DNA of 64,000 bases from Protula sp. h YS-2021 (lineage: Eukaryota > Annelida > Polychaeta > Sabellida > Serpulidae), in contig OX457029.1 in NCBI GenBank assembly GCA_949752745.1, positions 18,184,615 through 18,248,614 of the forward strand, in the 5' to 3' direction. Below the pieces are notes generated by a model, which was not told the origin of the DNA, did not search any database, and saw nothing but the letters and a program-made list of their open reading frames with translations. The translations under genes and the position numbers were made by a program. Of the stretch, positions 22,090-33,825 are shown in pieces (the stretch's first letter is position 1; every line of letters starts with the position of its first letter).

Positions 22090-22795
22090 TTGTCCGACTA
22101 ACCACCTGGATCCGGATTTTTAGGGTCATGTCAATAAATCTGCAGCAATCTAAAAGTGTCCGGTGCTCGGTAGCGTCACTTTAAAGGGACAAATTATGGG
22201 AAAGAATTTAAGACTTTAGAAGCCATATCGTCGGTAATATTTATTATCAATTGTTCATAAAAGTTTTTGTGATTCCTTTTATTTGCGTAAAGGTAAATGT
22301 CATTGTGTTAGTTGCCGTAATTTTGGACTTTAACTTTGGTGCAACCGCTGAGTTGCTTTCTCAACAAAGTGTATGTGCCCTAGAAACTTTTGGGCGGTAT
22401 TTCTAGTCCACACCTTTAGCAATAGTTGTTCATAGTTTACCACTACTTGTCTTATTCATGCTTTAGTTTAACGTATAGTTTATGCTACCGATTTCCCTTC
22501 TTAAGTAATATTTTATGTGGATTTAGTTTACCTGTGGCTTGCTTCGTATTTATGTTTGCTTTTGTTTGTGGTGTTTTTCAGTTAATCTACTACTACTACT
22601 ACGTCCTACTGTTGCGTCTCTACTGCTTCTGCTACGTCTCTCCTGCTTCTACTACTTCTACCTACTCGTCCCGCTATCTACCTCTACTACTTTTTGCCTG
22701 CTTCATTCTGTATTAGTTGCCATATGTTATCTGTTGGAAGAACACAATAAATAAATCAAAATGGATTCAGACTTTGGTCAATACAGTTCCCTACA
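22090..22795 (+). repeat. BEL/Pao 3' LTR
   Basis: Colinear with the 5' LTR without its insertion, so it shows the empty site. Includes a pyrimidine-rich CTACTACTAC stretch and an AATAAATAAA poly(A)-type signal near 22747, and ends about CTACA at 22795. Confidence 0.7.
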
Positions 22796-22888
22796 CTAAC
22801 AAAAGATTTCGGGTATTCTGATGTTGTTGTGCACTGGGCACTCTAGTATAATTAGATATTAATTTTTTTTGCTGGAAACAATGTCCCT

Positions 22889-23003
22889 TGTTAAGTTATG
22901 TTTATATCTGTTCGGTATATAGTCTGACTTCCTCTTGTAAATAAAAATGCCGCGCATCGTCAAAGTTTGGAGTTCTTTCCTTGACATACCGTAGGATGCA
23001 ACA
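22889..23003 (+). repeat. Gypsy 5' LTR, 115 bp
   Basis: Starts TGTTAAGTTATG and ends GGATGCAACA. It contains CTTGTAAATAAA, which may give the poly(A) signal. About 90% identical to the 3' LTR by eye. Confidence 0.88.
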
Positions 23004-23119
23004 ATTGGCGACGAGTAAATTGCGTTTTTATGTTCCTCCTACTACTGTAGTGATGTGATGGTGGTGATGACCTGTTGTCGTTTCCATGAACGTCGAATTC
23101 TGATCTGCGAGTGGTGACC

Positions 23120-23793
23120 ATGGCTGTTTTGATTGGGTGGCTGGAACCTTTTGATGAGACCGAAGGTAGCTGGGAGTTGTACAAAGAGCGTCTGGAACAG
23201 TATTTCATCGCCAACGATGTTACAGACGAGAAGAAGGTTGCGGTTACACTAAATTTGATTGGTAGTAAGACCTACGCACTTCTTTCACAAACTCGTAGCC
23301 TTGCTGCAGGAGCACCTTAGTTCAAAGCCTAATGTCATTGCAGAAAGGTATAGATTTTACAAGAGGCAGCAACATACTGGTGGGTCCGTTACCGACTATA
23401 TTGAGGTGCTGCAGAAGTGTGTGGTATAAGAAGGTAAAATACTCTGAAAAGGTTACTATCAGAGAAGAATCTGAACTTCAAGAAAGCCAAGGAACTAGCG
23501 ATTGCAATGGAGATGGCGGTAAAAGATGTTTCGGAGATCCAAGGAACGACAACCGATGTGAATCAAAGCAACAGAAGACAGGAGGTCAGTGTTTCCGCTG
23601 CTGCAGAACAGGACATGGTCCTGATGAATGTAGGTTTAAAGAAGAAAAATGCCATAAGTTTGGAAGAAAAGGTCACATCAAACGCAGATACAAGGTAAAG
23701 AAGCAAAGCAAGCAGTATGCAGATGGTAAAAGTTCAAAGGAGCCTACACACAAGTATACGAAGAAAGTTTTCAAGTTGAAGAAAATGAATTGA
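23120..23793 (+). pseudogene. Gypsy gag with zinc knuckles, frameshifted
   Basis: ATG at 23120. The capsid start is WLEPFDETEGSWELYKERLE, then KKVAVTLNLIGSKTYALL. After a stop at 23318-23320 and a frame change the C-terminal part has knuckles CFRCCRTGHGPDEC and CHKFGRKGHIKRRY, the second imperfect. Confidence 0.78.
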
Positions 23794-24770
23794 CCACGGA
23801 AGATGAAGAAGAAAGCGAATACGGCAGTACTTCCGACGAAGAACTTGGGTTTACTGAAGTTATTTATGGCGTAAACAGCAGCAGGACAAGTAGACGTGAC
23901 GCCATTACTGTTTTCCCGAAGATGAACAGAACAGCTGATAAAATGGAGCTAGATACAGGCTCGGCGCTTTCGATCATGTTAAAATGTGATTGTAAGAAAT
24001 ACCTTGGCAAAGCTCCTCTAAGAAAGACTAACGTGATGCTGCGAACCTACACTGGTGAGCGTGTAAAACCAGAAGGTTATGTCAATGTTAAGGTCGAGTA
24101 TGAAGGACAATAGCAGCGACTAAGGTTGTATATTCTGCAGAAGGGAGGTCCACCTTTGTTTGGAAGAGATTGGTTACGTCATATTAAGCTGGATTGGCGA
24201 GAAATCAAGTTCATGAAAAAGGTCAGTCAAAACAAGGAGTTGGACCAGATTTTGAAAGATTATTCCGAGTGTTTCGAAGGCGATCTTGGTACACTCAAGG
24301 GAATTACTGTGAACCTCTGTCTGAAGTCGGACGCAGTCCCCGTCTTCTGCAAGCCGCGACAAGTTCCGTTTGCTATAAGAGAACGAGTGGATAGAGAACT
24401 GGACAATATGGTGAAGAAAGCTTTCCTAACAGCCGGTTGAATGGAGTGATTGGGCAACTCCAATTGTCCCTGTCCCGAAGCAAGATTGATTAGTTCGAAT
24501 TTCAAGATTACAGTGAATCCACAACTACATGTCGACTCCTATCCCCTTCCCACAATAGAAGACATGTTATCCAACTTGGCAGGGGGAGAGAAATTTTCCA
24601 AAATTCAAATTCTCTCGAAAATAGTTGAGTTCACAAAGTCAGGATGGCCAGGTACAGTAGACAAAAAAGCCAGACAAATCTCACGAAACAGAATTTTCTA
24701 CCTCTCAACATTTTCTGCTACTAGGAAACAGGATCGTGGTTTGCCGAAAAATTCCAAAGAACATTTTTAG
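23790..24770 (+). pseudogene. Gypsy protease and first part of reverse transcriptase
   Basis: Protease: MELDTGSALSIM (D-T-G catalytic motif) near 23943. The PR/RT linker PLFGRDWLRHIKLDW follows, then RT entry KPRQVPFAIRERVDREL and YPLPTIEDMLSNL. The frame breaks near 24440 and 24600, and the YxDD region is absent, so the RT is non-functional. Confidence 0.78.
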
Positions 24771-24899
24771 AAGAATAGAGTGCTCATTCCGGAATGCTAA
24801 AAATGAAAAAAACTTGCAAGATCATACGTTTGGTGGTCCAACATCGACAAAGACATTGAAACCAGGTTAAAATGTCCGCAGCTTGTCAAGAAACAGGGA

Positions 24900-25560
24900 C
24901 ATCTCCAGTGAAAGCTACAATTCATCCTTGAGAATGGCCAAATCAACCCTGGAAGCGAATTCGTATGTTTCTCATTATTGTAGATGTCCATTCCAGATGG
25001 CCAGAAATTCGAATCAAAATATTGCAAGAACTATTCAGTGCGTTTGGTATATGTGACGTTATTTGCAGTGACAAAGGAGCTACCTTTCACTTTGATGCCT
25101 TCCAGAAATTTCTAAAGATGCACGGTATTATCCACAAAACTACAAGCGTTGATAAACCTTCGACCAATGGCCTCGCAGAAAGAATGGTCCAAAGTCTCAA
25201 GTCCGATCTTTAAACACGAAAATTCAACCATGCACGAAAAAGTAGCCAAGTTCCTCATGATGTATCGCTCGACCAAAAATACCACAACCAACGAAATACC
25301 TGCGTTGCTCTTTTTTGGGACGTGAAATCAAGACTAGACTCAATCTGGCGTAACCCAGCTTCCAAGACATTGTTTACCAAAAAGTAAACACTAAAGATGA
25401 GCTCTCCCGAAAATCTTTTTATGTTGGAGACTGTCAGGGACTATAGACAGAAACACGAAAAGTGGATATTTGCCACGATCTCCAGAAAAATTGGGACTTT
25501 AGTGTATGAAGTTTCTGTCGAAAACACAATCTAGCGACGTCATGTCGATCAAATTCGTAG
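24900..25560 (+). pseudogene. Gypsy integrase fragment
   Basis: Open stretch 24965-25213: FLIIVDVHSRWPEIR (first Asp region), CDVICSDKGATFHFDAF (second Asp region) and NGLAERMVQSLKSDL (Glu). Downstream remains to ~25560 resemble the C-terminal domain but are interrupted. Confidence 0.78.
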
Positions 25561-26544
25561 TTCCCAACCTCCTATCGAAGAAAGAAACTCGGTTATGAGC
25601 TAACATCCTGCCAAAGGTTTACACCCCGACGACGAATGATGATGTAGTTAGGACTCCCATTTCTGAAGTGACATCTAGCGACCATACTGTACCCGGATCC
25701 ACGAAACGGAAAAGACTGTTATTTCTAAGCAAAAAATTGTAAAAGTAAAAGTCACTGAGTTTTCCAAAGACATTCCAATACCTGCATTGTCTTCACCCCC
25801 CAAGACTGATTATTCGAGCACCGTATAAAAATATCGCGTTATGGTCGATTTGTGAAAGTCCCCAAGAAAAACTGTTTTGATGAGTATTTGTGAATCCTGC
25901 ACCTTTAGTTGAAATATCTCTGTGTATATAATTTATTTATTTAATTTAACTTAATTATTTATTGATCAGATATCTGTGATTCTTGTTTACACAAAAAGCA
26001 GTCAACCAACAGTAGAGTTGCACTAAAGTTTGAGAGTGCTGATCAAGTACAGTTTTATTGCGGTTCAAGTTAATTTCATTGCAGCTGCTGAATTTTACCA
26101 ATGGTGAAGTAAAAAAAACAGTTGATTTCTAAGAATACTGTTCTGTTTATTTTAATTTAGGTTAATAATAAGCTTATAGTAACGAGTTTAAATCATAAGA
26201 AGTCGTAATTTTCTTAAAAGAATGGCTATAAATGGTTAAACACCACTATACTAAACTGGGTCTTACATAGACACTGCTGAAGGACGCTTTATTTAGAGCA
26301 TCTGAGCTTACATTTTTATTGCGAAAGTAGCGAATGGATAATAGAAAAAAGTTTCATTAATTTAAGTAAGTAACTCGAATTATAACTTTTCTGAGCATAT
26401 TTGGTTCTTATAGATTTTGTATTAAATCTGTTTATAAAGGTTTAAAGGTTAAAGTTAATTGCTTGTAGCAGATCAGGTACTAAGTACAGCGATAACGTAG
26501 TTCACACCCAAGACAGAAATCTTTAATTAGAGGGTGAGTGACTG

Positions 26545-26659
26545 TGTTAAGTTATGTTTACATCTGTTCGGTATATAGGCTGACTTCCGCTTGTAAGTAA
26601 AGATGTCGCGTATCGTCAAAGTTCGGAGTTCTTTCCTTGACATGCCGTAGGATACAACC
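26545..26659 (+). repeat. Gypsy 3' LTR, 115 bp
   Basis: Same length as the 5' LTR. Its last base is C where the 5' LTR has A. The sequence just before it (25870-26544) is AT-rich, non-coding element DNA. Confidence 0.88.
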
Positions 26660-26789
26660 TCCCTGAACATTCGTATTATACTTGATTAACTTGAACTTGG
26701 CTGGCCACAATGCCCTTACACAATGGTGTTAATTTAAATGTTTTCAAATCGTAATTATTTTGTCTAGTATTCTTTATTCATATAGTTCG

Positions 26790-26950
26790 TCAATCACTTG
26801 TCAAATATATTTGAATGAGTTTGTGACAAGATATTGACAAACTGCAAATTAGGATGTGACAAATACATGACAAGAAAATGACAAGCCAGTGACAAAGACA
26901 AATTTTTGACAAATTTACATTGTTGAGTTAGGCATCGTCAGGTTGATGAG
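26790..26950. repeat. Degenerate TGACAAATT-type host repeat, left part
   Basis: Many TTGACAAA and ATGACAAG units at irregular spacing. The same kind of sequence resumes at 29630-29668 and 49724-49940, on the far sides of the hAT element and Polinton, so both inserted into one tract. Confidence 0.6.
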
Positions 26951-26955
26951 TTTTA

Positions 26956-29619
26956 CATGGGCGTCAGCAGGATGGGGCAAGATGGGGTAGTTGCCCCCCC
27001 TCTCTGAAAACGCCACTCACACCAGATATTTAAGAGTCTGAGTGCACTGACATAATTACTGATTGTTTGACTCGACCAGTCCACACTGAGCAGCGCTGAT
27101 TAGTCGCATCCCCGCGCCTAGCTGTAGGGGTTGTTTTAGCCGCACTGCTGCTGAAGCCAGCGCTACACAATTTATTGATCCAAGCCGTCCCGATTTTCAT
27201 GCACTCACTGCTTATGACTCATAAGCTGAAAAAAAGCTTTACAAACTTTATCTGCACATACCTTCAAAAATCCAAAATGGATATTAGAAACGAAAAACTG
27301 AGAAAAAACCAACTGATGAACCAGATATTTAAAAAAACTGAAATTGATATTAAAAGTGATGATAAAGTTGAAATGAATGTCGAAAAAATGTGAAATTGAC
27401 GCTGAAAAAGTGCAAAATGTCACGATCTCAGTTTTGTGAGACCAAATGATATTGTTGCTTACATTAATAATAAGGAAAACTTGAGTGATACGAGAAAGTT
27501 TGAGCTTTTGAATAATCTATATATACCAAGTCAAACCTATAATTTTAAAGGTGATTCTAAAGGACAACGCGCGTTTCGTTATAACTGGTTTAACACTGAT
27601 GAGTTTTCACACTGTGCACCGTACTTGAAAGATGCGGTGTGCAAGTCTTGTGTCTTATTTCCACAACTTGTCAATCGTGGTGTACAAGGGGCATTTATAA
27701 CCACCCCGTACACGCGCTATAAGGATTTACTTGAGTTTGCTCGGATTCATATTAAATCCGCTTGGCACAGGGGCGTTACTGAAGACGTAAACAACTTTGA
27801 AGCTGCGTGCAAAGACCCCAGCAAAGGTTGTGTAAGAAAAATCGTAGAAAGCAACAGGAATAAGCTTAAACCTATACTGTCTACAGTGCTAGTTTGCGGA
27901 CAAAATGATCTTCCGCTCCGGGGCAAAGATACTGTGTCTGGCAACGTACGAGCTCTCTACAGCTATAGGATAGAAGGTGGCGATACAGTGCTACAAGACC
28001 ACCTTGAAAACGCAGCAAAAATGCTACGTCTCACCGCACCCAAAATGAGTTAATTGAATTTGCTGCGCAGCAGATGAGAAAAGGCATTATTCGTGACGTC
28101 ACAAAGTCAAAATATTTCGCAATTCTGACTGACGAAACAGCTGATATTAGCGGTATTGAACAGCTTTCTATAGGAATACGCTATGTACATTTAGATGACG
28201 CTGAAGAATTTTTAGGTTTTGCGCCTTCAGCAAGATTTGATGCCGAGACAATTGGGAATACAATAATAAACAAATGTGTAGAGTATGGCTTAGAGATGGA
28301 AAAGTTAGTAGGACAAGGCTACGATGGCTGTGCTACCATGGCAGGAAAAGATAATAATGTGCAAGCTAAAATTAAAAATCAATTTCTTAAGGCTACTTTT
28401 GTGCACTGCGTTTCTCACAAATTAAACTTAGTTGTAAATGATCCTACAAGCTTGTGAAATTTGCAATGCAACTGGAACTGTAAAATCAGTTATACAATTT
28501 TTTCGCAATTCACCAAAACGGCGCAACAAGTTACCAAATATTCCATTATTTTGTGACACACGTTGGAGTCACAAATACAAGAATATTCGGAAGTTTTCAG
28601 AAAACTTCAAAACGGTGTTTAATTCATTAGAAGACCTGTCCCAAAATGCCAACCCTGAAAAACGCAGTCACGTCCGCTGTTTACTGCAGTGCAGACATCA
28701 ACTTTTTTATTTTGCCTTATCATAATGACTACTTATTCTGCAATTTTAGAGCCTATAGTTAACAAGCTTCAGGTTGTAGACATGGATTTGACAAGAATAA
28801 AAGACCAAATAGCAACATTTATTAAGGTATTTCAAAATCACCGTGAGCAAGCAGATTTTTACTTCAAGCATGACATTGTTCCGAAAGTGCAAGAGTTAGC
28901 TAATCACTGTGGTGTAACACTAACTATTCCGCGAGACTGTGCTCACCAAACCCATCGGAGCAACAATGACGTTACGAATGTGGAGGACTACTATAGAGTG
29001 GCGGTGTATATTCAATACCTCGACTCGATTATTGTGTCATTAAAAGCACGTTTTATTACTAATGATGACACACAAATTGCTCTTTCACGCCTGCATGCAC
29101 TTCGCATTCGTGAACTCGATCGGCATGTTTTTGCACAGAGCATGGAAACTATATCGCACTTTTACGCTGTCGAACACTTTACAGTATTGGCTATGACGTG
29201 GTATGATGTGTGGCATGACAACAATGATGATGTCGACAAAATGTCATTTCAGCAGCTCTATACACACACGGATTATTATCCAGCTTTACGCAAAGCTAAT
29301 TGCATATTCCTAACGTTACCGGCCTCTACGTGTACAATTAAGCGGTGATTTAGCACCATGCGTCGTATAAAGACATGGCTTCGTTCAACCATGAACACAA
29401 AAAGGCTGTCTGGATTATCCACAATTAGTCTGCACAGAGAGAAAATTCAGAGCAACAAAGAAAAATTCATGAAATCAGTCATTGACGCCTTCAGAAATGA
29501 CAGCAGGCGTCTGTAGTTTATGTTCGACATAAAAACGATAAAAACGACGCCGACGACAGTACATCGGACACCGCCTAAGTTTGCTCCCCTCCCTGAAAAA
29601 TATCCTGCGGGCAACCATG
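26956..29619 (+). mobile_element. hAT-like DNA transposon, decayed
   Basis: The ends share an imperfect inverted repeat (CATGGGCGTCAGCAGGAT left; its inverse CATGGTTGCCCGCAGGAT right) enclosing a hAT-type transposase. The possible 8 bp flanks (GAGTTTTA and CGAGATTA) do not match well, so the exact edges are uncertain. Confidence 0.6.
27280..29518 (+). pseudogene. hAT transposase, TTF-zinc finger / DUF4371 / hATC type
   Basis: Reading-frame pieces in order: charged N-terminus; TTF-type region (YNWFNTDEFSHCAPYLKDAV, then CKSCVLFPQ); DUF4371-type catalytic region (FAILTDETADISGIEQLSIG, GQGYDGCATMAGKDN, FVHCVSHKLNLVVND); insertion domain (PLFCDTRWSHKYKNIRKF); and a C-terminal dimerisation region near 29220-29400. 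The frame changes at ~28055, ~28440 and ~28700, and stops occur. The family is close to ZMYM/P52rIPK-like transposases. Confidence 0.78.
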
Positions 29620-29668
29620 CGAGATTAGGATCGTCAATCAATTTGACGAAGTTTTGACGAACTTGTGA

Positions 29669-30127
29669 AGTAGGGTAAAAGTGGGGCTTTTAAAACAGGA
29701 AGCGACGTCATAATGACGTCAGGAGGTGTTTTGATAGCCCCATGGGGCTTTTAAAACAGTAACGTCATATTGACGTCATATTGACGTCATATGAACGTCA
29801 TATTGACGTCATATTGACGTCATATGGTTGTCATATGGTTGTGATATGGACGTCATATGAACGTCATAATGACGTCAGGAGGTGTTTTGATAGCCCCATG
29901 GGGCTTTTAAAACAGTGAGGTCATTTTGACGTGATATAGACGTGATAAATAGACGTGATATGGAGGTGATATGGAGGTGATATGGAGGTGATATGGAGGT
30001 GATATGAACGTCATATGAACGTCGTAATGGCGTAATATGGAGAGTGGGCGGCCATTCAAACGGGCGGCCATTCAAACGACCATTCAAACGGGCGGCCATT
30101 CAAACGGCATTCAAACGGGCGGCCATT
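29669..30127. repeat. Polinton left terminal inverted repeat (outer part)
   Basis: Matches the inverse of 49287-49723. Contains two copies of a CAGGAGGTGTTTTGATAGCC / CCATGGGGCTTTTAAAACAG block, runs of TGACGTCATAT-type units, GATATGGAGGT repeats and GGGCGGCCATTCAAAC repeats. Inner homology resumes at ~32699 after a 2.57 kb repeat array. Confidence 0.92.
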
Positions 30128-30300
30128 CAAACAACCATCCAACGGCAGACGGACAGATGAGACACCTCCCCAAACGTACAAGTTCTCCATTTTATAAATA
30201 GAGAACTCACAGCTACATGGTTAGAGCTCACCTATAAAACCCCCCTTAAAGTCAAAAGGGGGTATAAAAAAGGGGGTAAAAAAATCACCCTTTTTTTTAA

Positions 30301-30402
30301 GCACTCGAGCACCTGAGCACTTGAGCACTCGAGCACCTGAGCACTTGAGCACTCGAGCACCTGAGCACTCGAGCACTCGAGCACCCGAGCACTCGAGCAC
30401 TA
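30301..30402. repeat. 10 bp tandem repeat GAGCACTC/GAGCACCT
   Basis: About ten units, many with the XhoI-type palindrome CTCGAG, open in several frames on both strands. Part of the left-arm array. Confidence 0.85.
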
Positions 30403-32110
30403 GGGGCAAACAAACAGTCTTTTTCTGGCTTTCTCACTCTCTAACCAAGCCATTGCAACAGCAATTAAAAAAAATGAGCGCTCTTTTCCTTAAGAGACAT
30501 CATTTTAAACCCAGAGCTCTCTCTCCATTACGGTATATACAGGCAACAACAACTCTTTTTTTTAAGCTTTCTCACTCTCCAAACACACATAACACCTACA
30601 GCAACCGAACAAACGGACACCCAGACACACGAACACACGGACACCCAGACACACGGACACCCAGACAGTCATGTTTTTTTTTTAATTTTTGTCTCTCTCT
30701 CTCTCCATCACACCACGGCGTCTGAGGGGCAAACAAGCAGTCTTTTCGGCTTTCTCACTCTCTAAACCCACACACCTTCACTAATGGATTGCCGTTGCAT
30801 CAGTTAGAAGTGACCTAAATAAGAGACGCTATTTTCAACCCAGAGCTCTCTTTCAATACATATACAGGCAACAAGAACTCTTTTTTCGGCTTTCTCACCC
30901 CATACCTTCACTAATGGATTGCCGTAGAAGCAATTAAACGTGAGCAACGCAGTCTTAAGAGACGCCATTTTTAACCCAGAGCTCTCTACCCATTACGGTA
31001 TATACAGACAACAACAGCTCTTTTTTTTAAAGCTTTCTCACTGCGTACACATACATAACACCTACGGCAACCGAACAAACGGACACCCAGACACACGGAC
31101 ACCCTGACACGGACACCCAGACACACGGACACTCAGACAGTCATTTTTTTTTTTTAATTTTTGTCTCTCTCTCTCCATCACACCACGGCGGCCGGGGACA
31201 AACGAACAGTCTTTTTTCTGCTTTCTCACACTAATGGATTGTCGTAGCAGCAATTAAACATGACAGCCATTGCGTCCTTAAGAGAAGCTATTTTTAACCG
31301 TGAGAGCTCTCTCTCTCCCACGCATATATGGACAACAACAGCTCTTTTTTCGGCTTTCTCACGCTTCACACCTTCACTAATGGATTACCATAGCAGCAAT
31401 TAAACGTGAGCAACGACGTCTTAAGAGACACCATTTTTAACCCAGAGAGCTCTCTCTCTCTCCATTACGGTATATATTATATCGGCAACAATAGCTCTTT
31501 TTTTAACTTTCTCACTCCACACACCCGCCAGACCAGACTGGTAAAGGGTCAGTCGAACAAACGGACACCCAGACACACGGACACCCAGACACACGGACAC
31601 CCAGACAGTCATTTTTTTTTTTAAATTTTTAACCCTCTCTCTCTCCATCACACCTACAACGTCTGAGGGGCAAACGAATAGTCTTTTTCGGCTTTCTCGC
31701 CCCACAACTTCACTAATGTATTGCCGTAGCAGAAATTAGATGTGACCTAAATAAGACACGCTATTTTCAACCCAGAGCTCTCTCACTGCATATACAGGCA
31801 ACAACAACTCTTTTTTCGGCTTTCTCACTCTCTAAACCCACATACCTTCACTAATGGATTGCCGTAGCAGCAATTAAAAATGAGCACTCTTTTCCTTAAG
31901 AGACGCCATTTTTAACCCAGAGCTCTCTCCATCACGATATATACAGGCAACAACAGCTCTTTTTTTAAGCTTTCTCACTGCGTACACACACATAACACCT
32001 ACAGCAACCGGATAAAAGGCATCCGGATAAAAGGGCACCCGGATAAAAGGACATCCGGATAAAAGGGCAGTCTTTTTGTTTTATTTTTGTATCTCTCTCT
32101 CTCCAAACAC

Positions 32111-32680
32111 ACATAACACCACATCAGACGGTCAGACGGACAGATTAAGCGTTTATTTCTCAAGCCTGGGTATTTTTAACCCAGGCAGCAATTTGTTTAG
32201 CTTTCTCACTCTTCACACACACATAACACCACATCAGACGGTCAGACGGACAGATTAAGCGTTTATTTCTCAAGCCTGGGTATTTTTAACCCAGGCAGCA
32301 ATTTGTTTAGCTTTCTCACTCTTCACACACATATAACACCACATCAGACGGTCAGACGGACAGATTTAGCGTTTATTTCTCATGCCTGAGTATTTTTAAC
32401 CCAGGCAGCAATTTGTTTAGCTTTCTCAGACGGTCAGACAGACAATCATTTTTTTTTAATCTCTCTCTCCACACACACATAACACATCAGACGGACAGAT
32501 TTAGCGTTTCATTTCTCAAGCCTGAGTATTTTTAACCCAGACAGCAATTTGGTTTGCTTTCTCAGACGGTCAGACGGACAGATTTAGCGTTTCATTTCTC
32601 ATGCCAGGGTATTTTTAACCCAGGCAGCAATTTGTTTAGCTTTTTCAGACGGTCAGACGGACAGATGAGGGGTATAAATC
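32111..32680. repeat. 110 bp tandem repeats with ATCAGACGGTCAGACGGACA
   Basis: Units begin at 32111, 32221 and 32331 (exactly 110 bases apart), then two diverged or shortened units. Each holds GCGTTTATTTCTCAAGCCTG, TATTTTTAACCCAGGCAGCA and AGCTTTCTCAC. The CCTGGGTATTTTTAACCCAGG core is an inverted repeat. Confidence 0.85.
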
Positions 32681-32784
32681 AATGATTTATAGACCCCCTT
32701 TTTCTTAGCATTTCCCACACTCTCATGCATACCTATACATACTAACAACATGACACGATTCGCGCTTATTTCGTAATAATGGGA

Positions 32785-32802
32785 GGCCGCTAGAAAGCAG
32801 CC
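32785..32802 (-). terminator. Histone-mRNA-like 3' stem-loop, left outer gene
   Basis: Transcript-sense GGCTGCTTTCTAGCGGCC: a 7 bp stem with one G-U pair and a 4 base loop, 65 bases after the stop of the left outer gene. It occupies the place in the inverted repeat homologous to the right-arm hairpin at 49184-49199, with different stem bases but pairing kept. Confidence 0.55.
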
Positions 32803-32866
32803 GTGGAGGTATTTTCTGCTTTCTCCGCCGGTTCACTTCCTGTCGCTTCCCCTGCCGCCGCTTCCC

Positions 32867-33754
32867 CTACTTTTGCGCCTTGGCGCCGTCGCCGTCTCCG
32901 CCTCTGCCGCTGCCGTCATCCTCCCTACAGCCAGCCCTCCTCCTATGCGCTGCTACCGCGGCCCTGTGTGTCCTGAAACCTCTACCCAGAACGTTACAAT
33001 AATGGTACTCCGGCTTTAACGCATCTGGGCATGTCTGTTCGTGGACTCGTAAGGAGGTTCCTGCCGGTATTCCAAAATTGCAGAAGCTGCAAAACTGCAC
33101 ATTATCCGCCGTATCCAAAAACTCTACGATATCCTGGAGGGATGACTTTTTTGAAGAGCCATCCTCCTGTTTCACGTCAACCAGTTCCACGGTGCAGTCA
33201 TTATCGGAGGGCGACTGCATGAGGCTGAAGTCCACCTATGTGAGGTCCGTTATACTGGCGACAGCGGCTGCTAGCTCTTCCTCAGGAGCTGGTGTCACTG
33301 TCTCCGGCCTGGTAACTGTGGCGCTAGGAAGATTTCGCCGTTTGACTACAACTTCTTCCCCCGGAATCTTCAAGACAGTGACATCAGCTGCCGTTGGAAT
33401 CGCTATCGGCGGAGTCGTCAGCGTCGACGCCGTGGCTGCAGGAGTCGCCTTGGCAGGGGTCGCCGCCGTCGTGGTTGTCGCTGCTGTGGTCCCGGTTGGC
33501 CTTTCTTCCTGGCAGGGCGGCGGGTCATGGCTCCTGTCGAGCAAGCTCTCCCTCCGGCGCTTGTATCGTTCCTCCGCCGCCCTGCCAAACCGGTTGAACT
33601 CTTCTTCAGGTCTGTTCCTGAGAAAATACCTCCACTGTCGAAATAGAAATGTTTGATATTCTATATAGATATCTTCCCAGAGATCTACATCCTTCTGTGA
33701 CAAGAAGTAGCGAGCCCGAAGCTCTGGCGAGAAAATTTCATCTTTGTGTTGCAT
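32867..33754 (-). pseudogene. Left outer accessory gene: zinc-finger protein with Pro/Thr/Ala linker, in-frame TAG
   Basis: ATG at 33754. The N-terminal ~80 residues are charged and helical (DVDLWEDIYIEYQTFLFRQW). A low-complexity Thr/Ala/Pro linker follows (TTAATTTTAATPAKATPAA), then an acidic part, and a C-terminal zinc-finger region with CSFCNFGIPAGTSLRVHEQTC and HYCNVLGRGF, where the second finger's second Cys is Leu. A TAG at 33236-33238 interrupts an otherwise continuous frame of ~295 codons. GC-rich compared with the core genes. Points toward the left TIR. Function unknown; a DNA- or protein-binding role is inferred from the fingers. Confidence 0.6.
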
Positions 33755-33816
33755 TTTTAGCTCTTACTCCTTCAATGATCAAAGGCAGACTGACTGCATA
33801 CAGTGCGAGGCTGCTA

Positions 33817-33823
33817 TTATATA
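33817..33823 (-). promoter_or_regulatory. TATA box of the left outer gene
   Basis: TATATAA on the minus strand 63 bases before the ATG at 33754, one half of a divergent promoter. Confidence 0.6.
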
Positions 33824-33825
33824 GG

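Larger units (their letters stand above)
22889..26659 (+). mobile_element. Ty3/Gypsy retrotransposon with 115 bp LTRs, TSD TCCCT
   Basis: Identical-length LTRs lie at 22889-23003 and 26545-26659, flanked by TCCCT at 22884-22888 and 26660-26664. The primer-binding-type sequence ATTGGCGACGAG directly follows the 5' LTR. Gag, protease, RT and integrase fragments are in Gypsy order. The element is 3.77 kb, short because most of RT and RNase H is deleted. Confidence 0.88.
30128..32698. repeat. Left-arm-only higher-order repeat array (2.57 kb)
   Basis: Absent from the right arm at the matching point (49286/49287). Sub-blocks: 10 bp GAGCACTC units (30301-30402); ~6 copies of cassettes with AACCCAGAGCTCTCTC, GGTATATACAGGCAACAACA, GCTTTCTCAC and ACTAATGGATTGCCGTAGCA; ACGGACACCCAGACAC units near 30610-30665, 31080-31135 and 31560-31610; then ~5 copies of a 110 bp unit (32111-32680). 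No convincing protein; frames through it are repeat-encoded. Confidence 0.8.

Noticed and set aside
33078..33656. 192 aa frame antisense to the left outer Polinton gene
   Set aside because: Low-complexity Val/Ala-rich shadow of the Thr/Ala/Pro linker. The minus strand has the TATA box, an ATG start and zinc-finger motifs.
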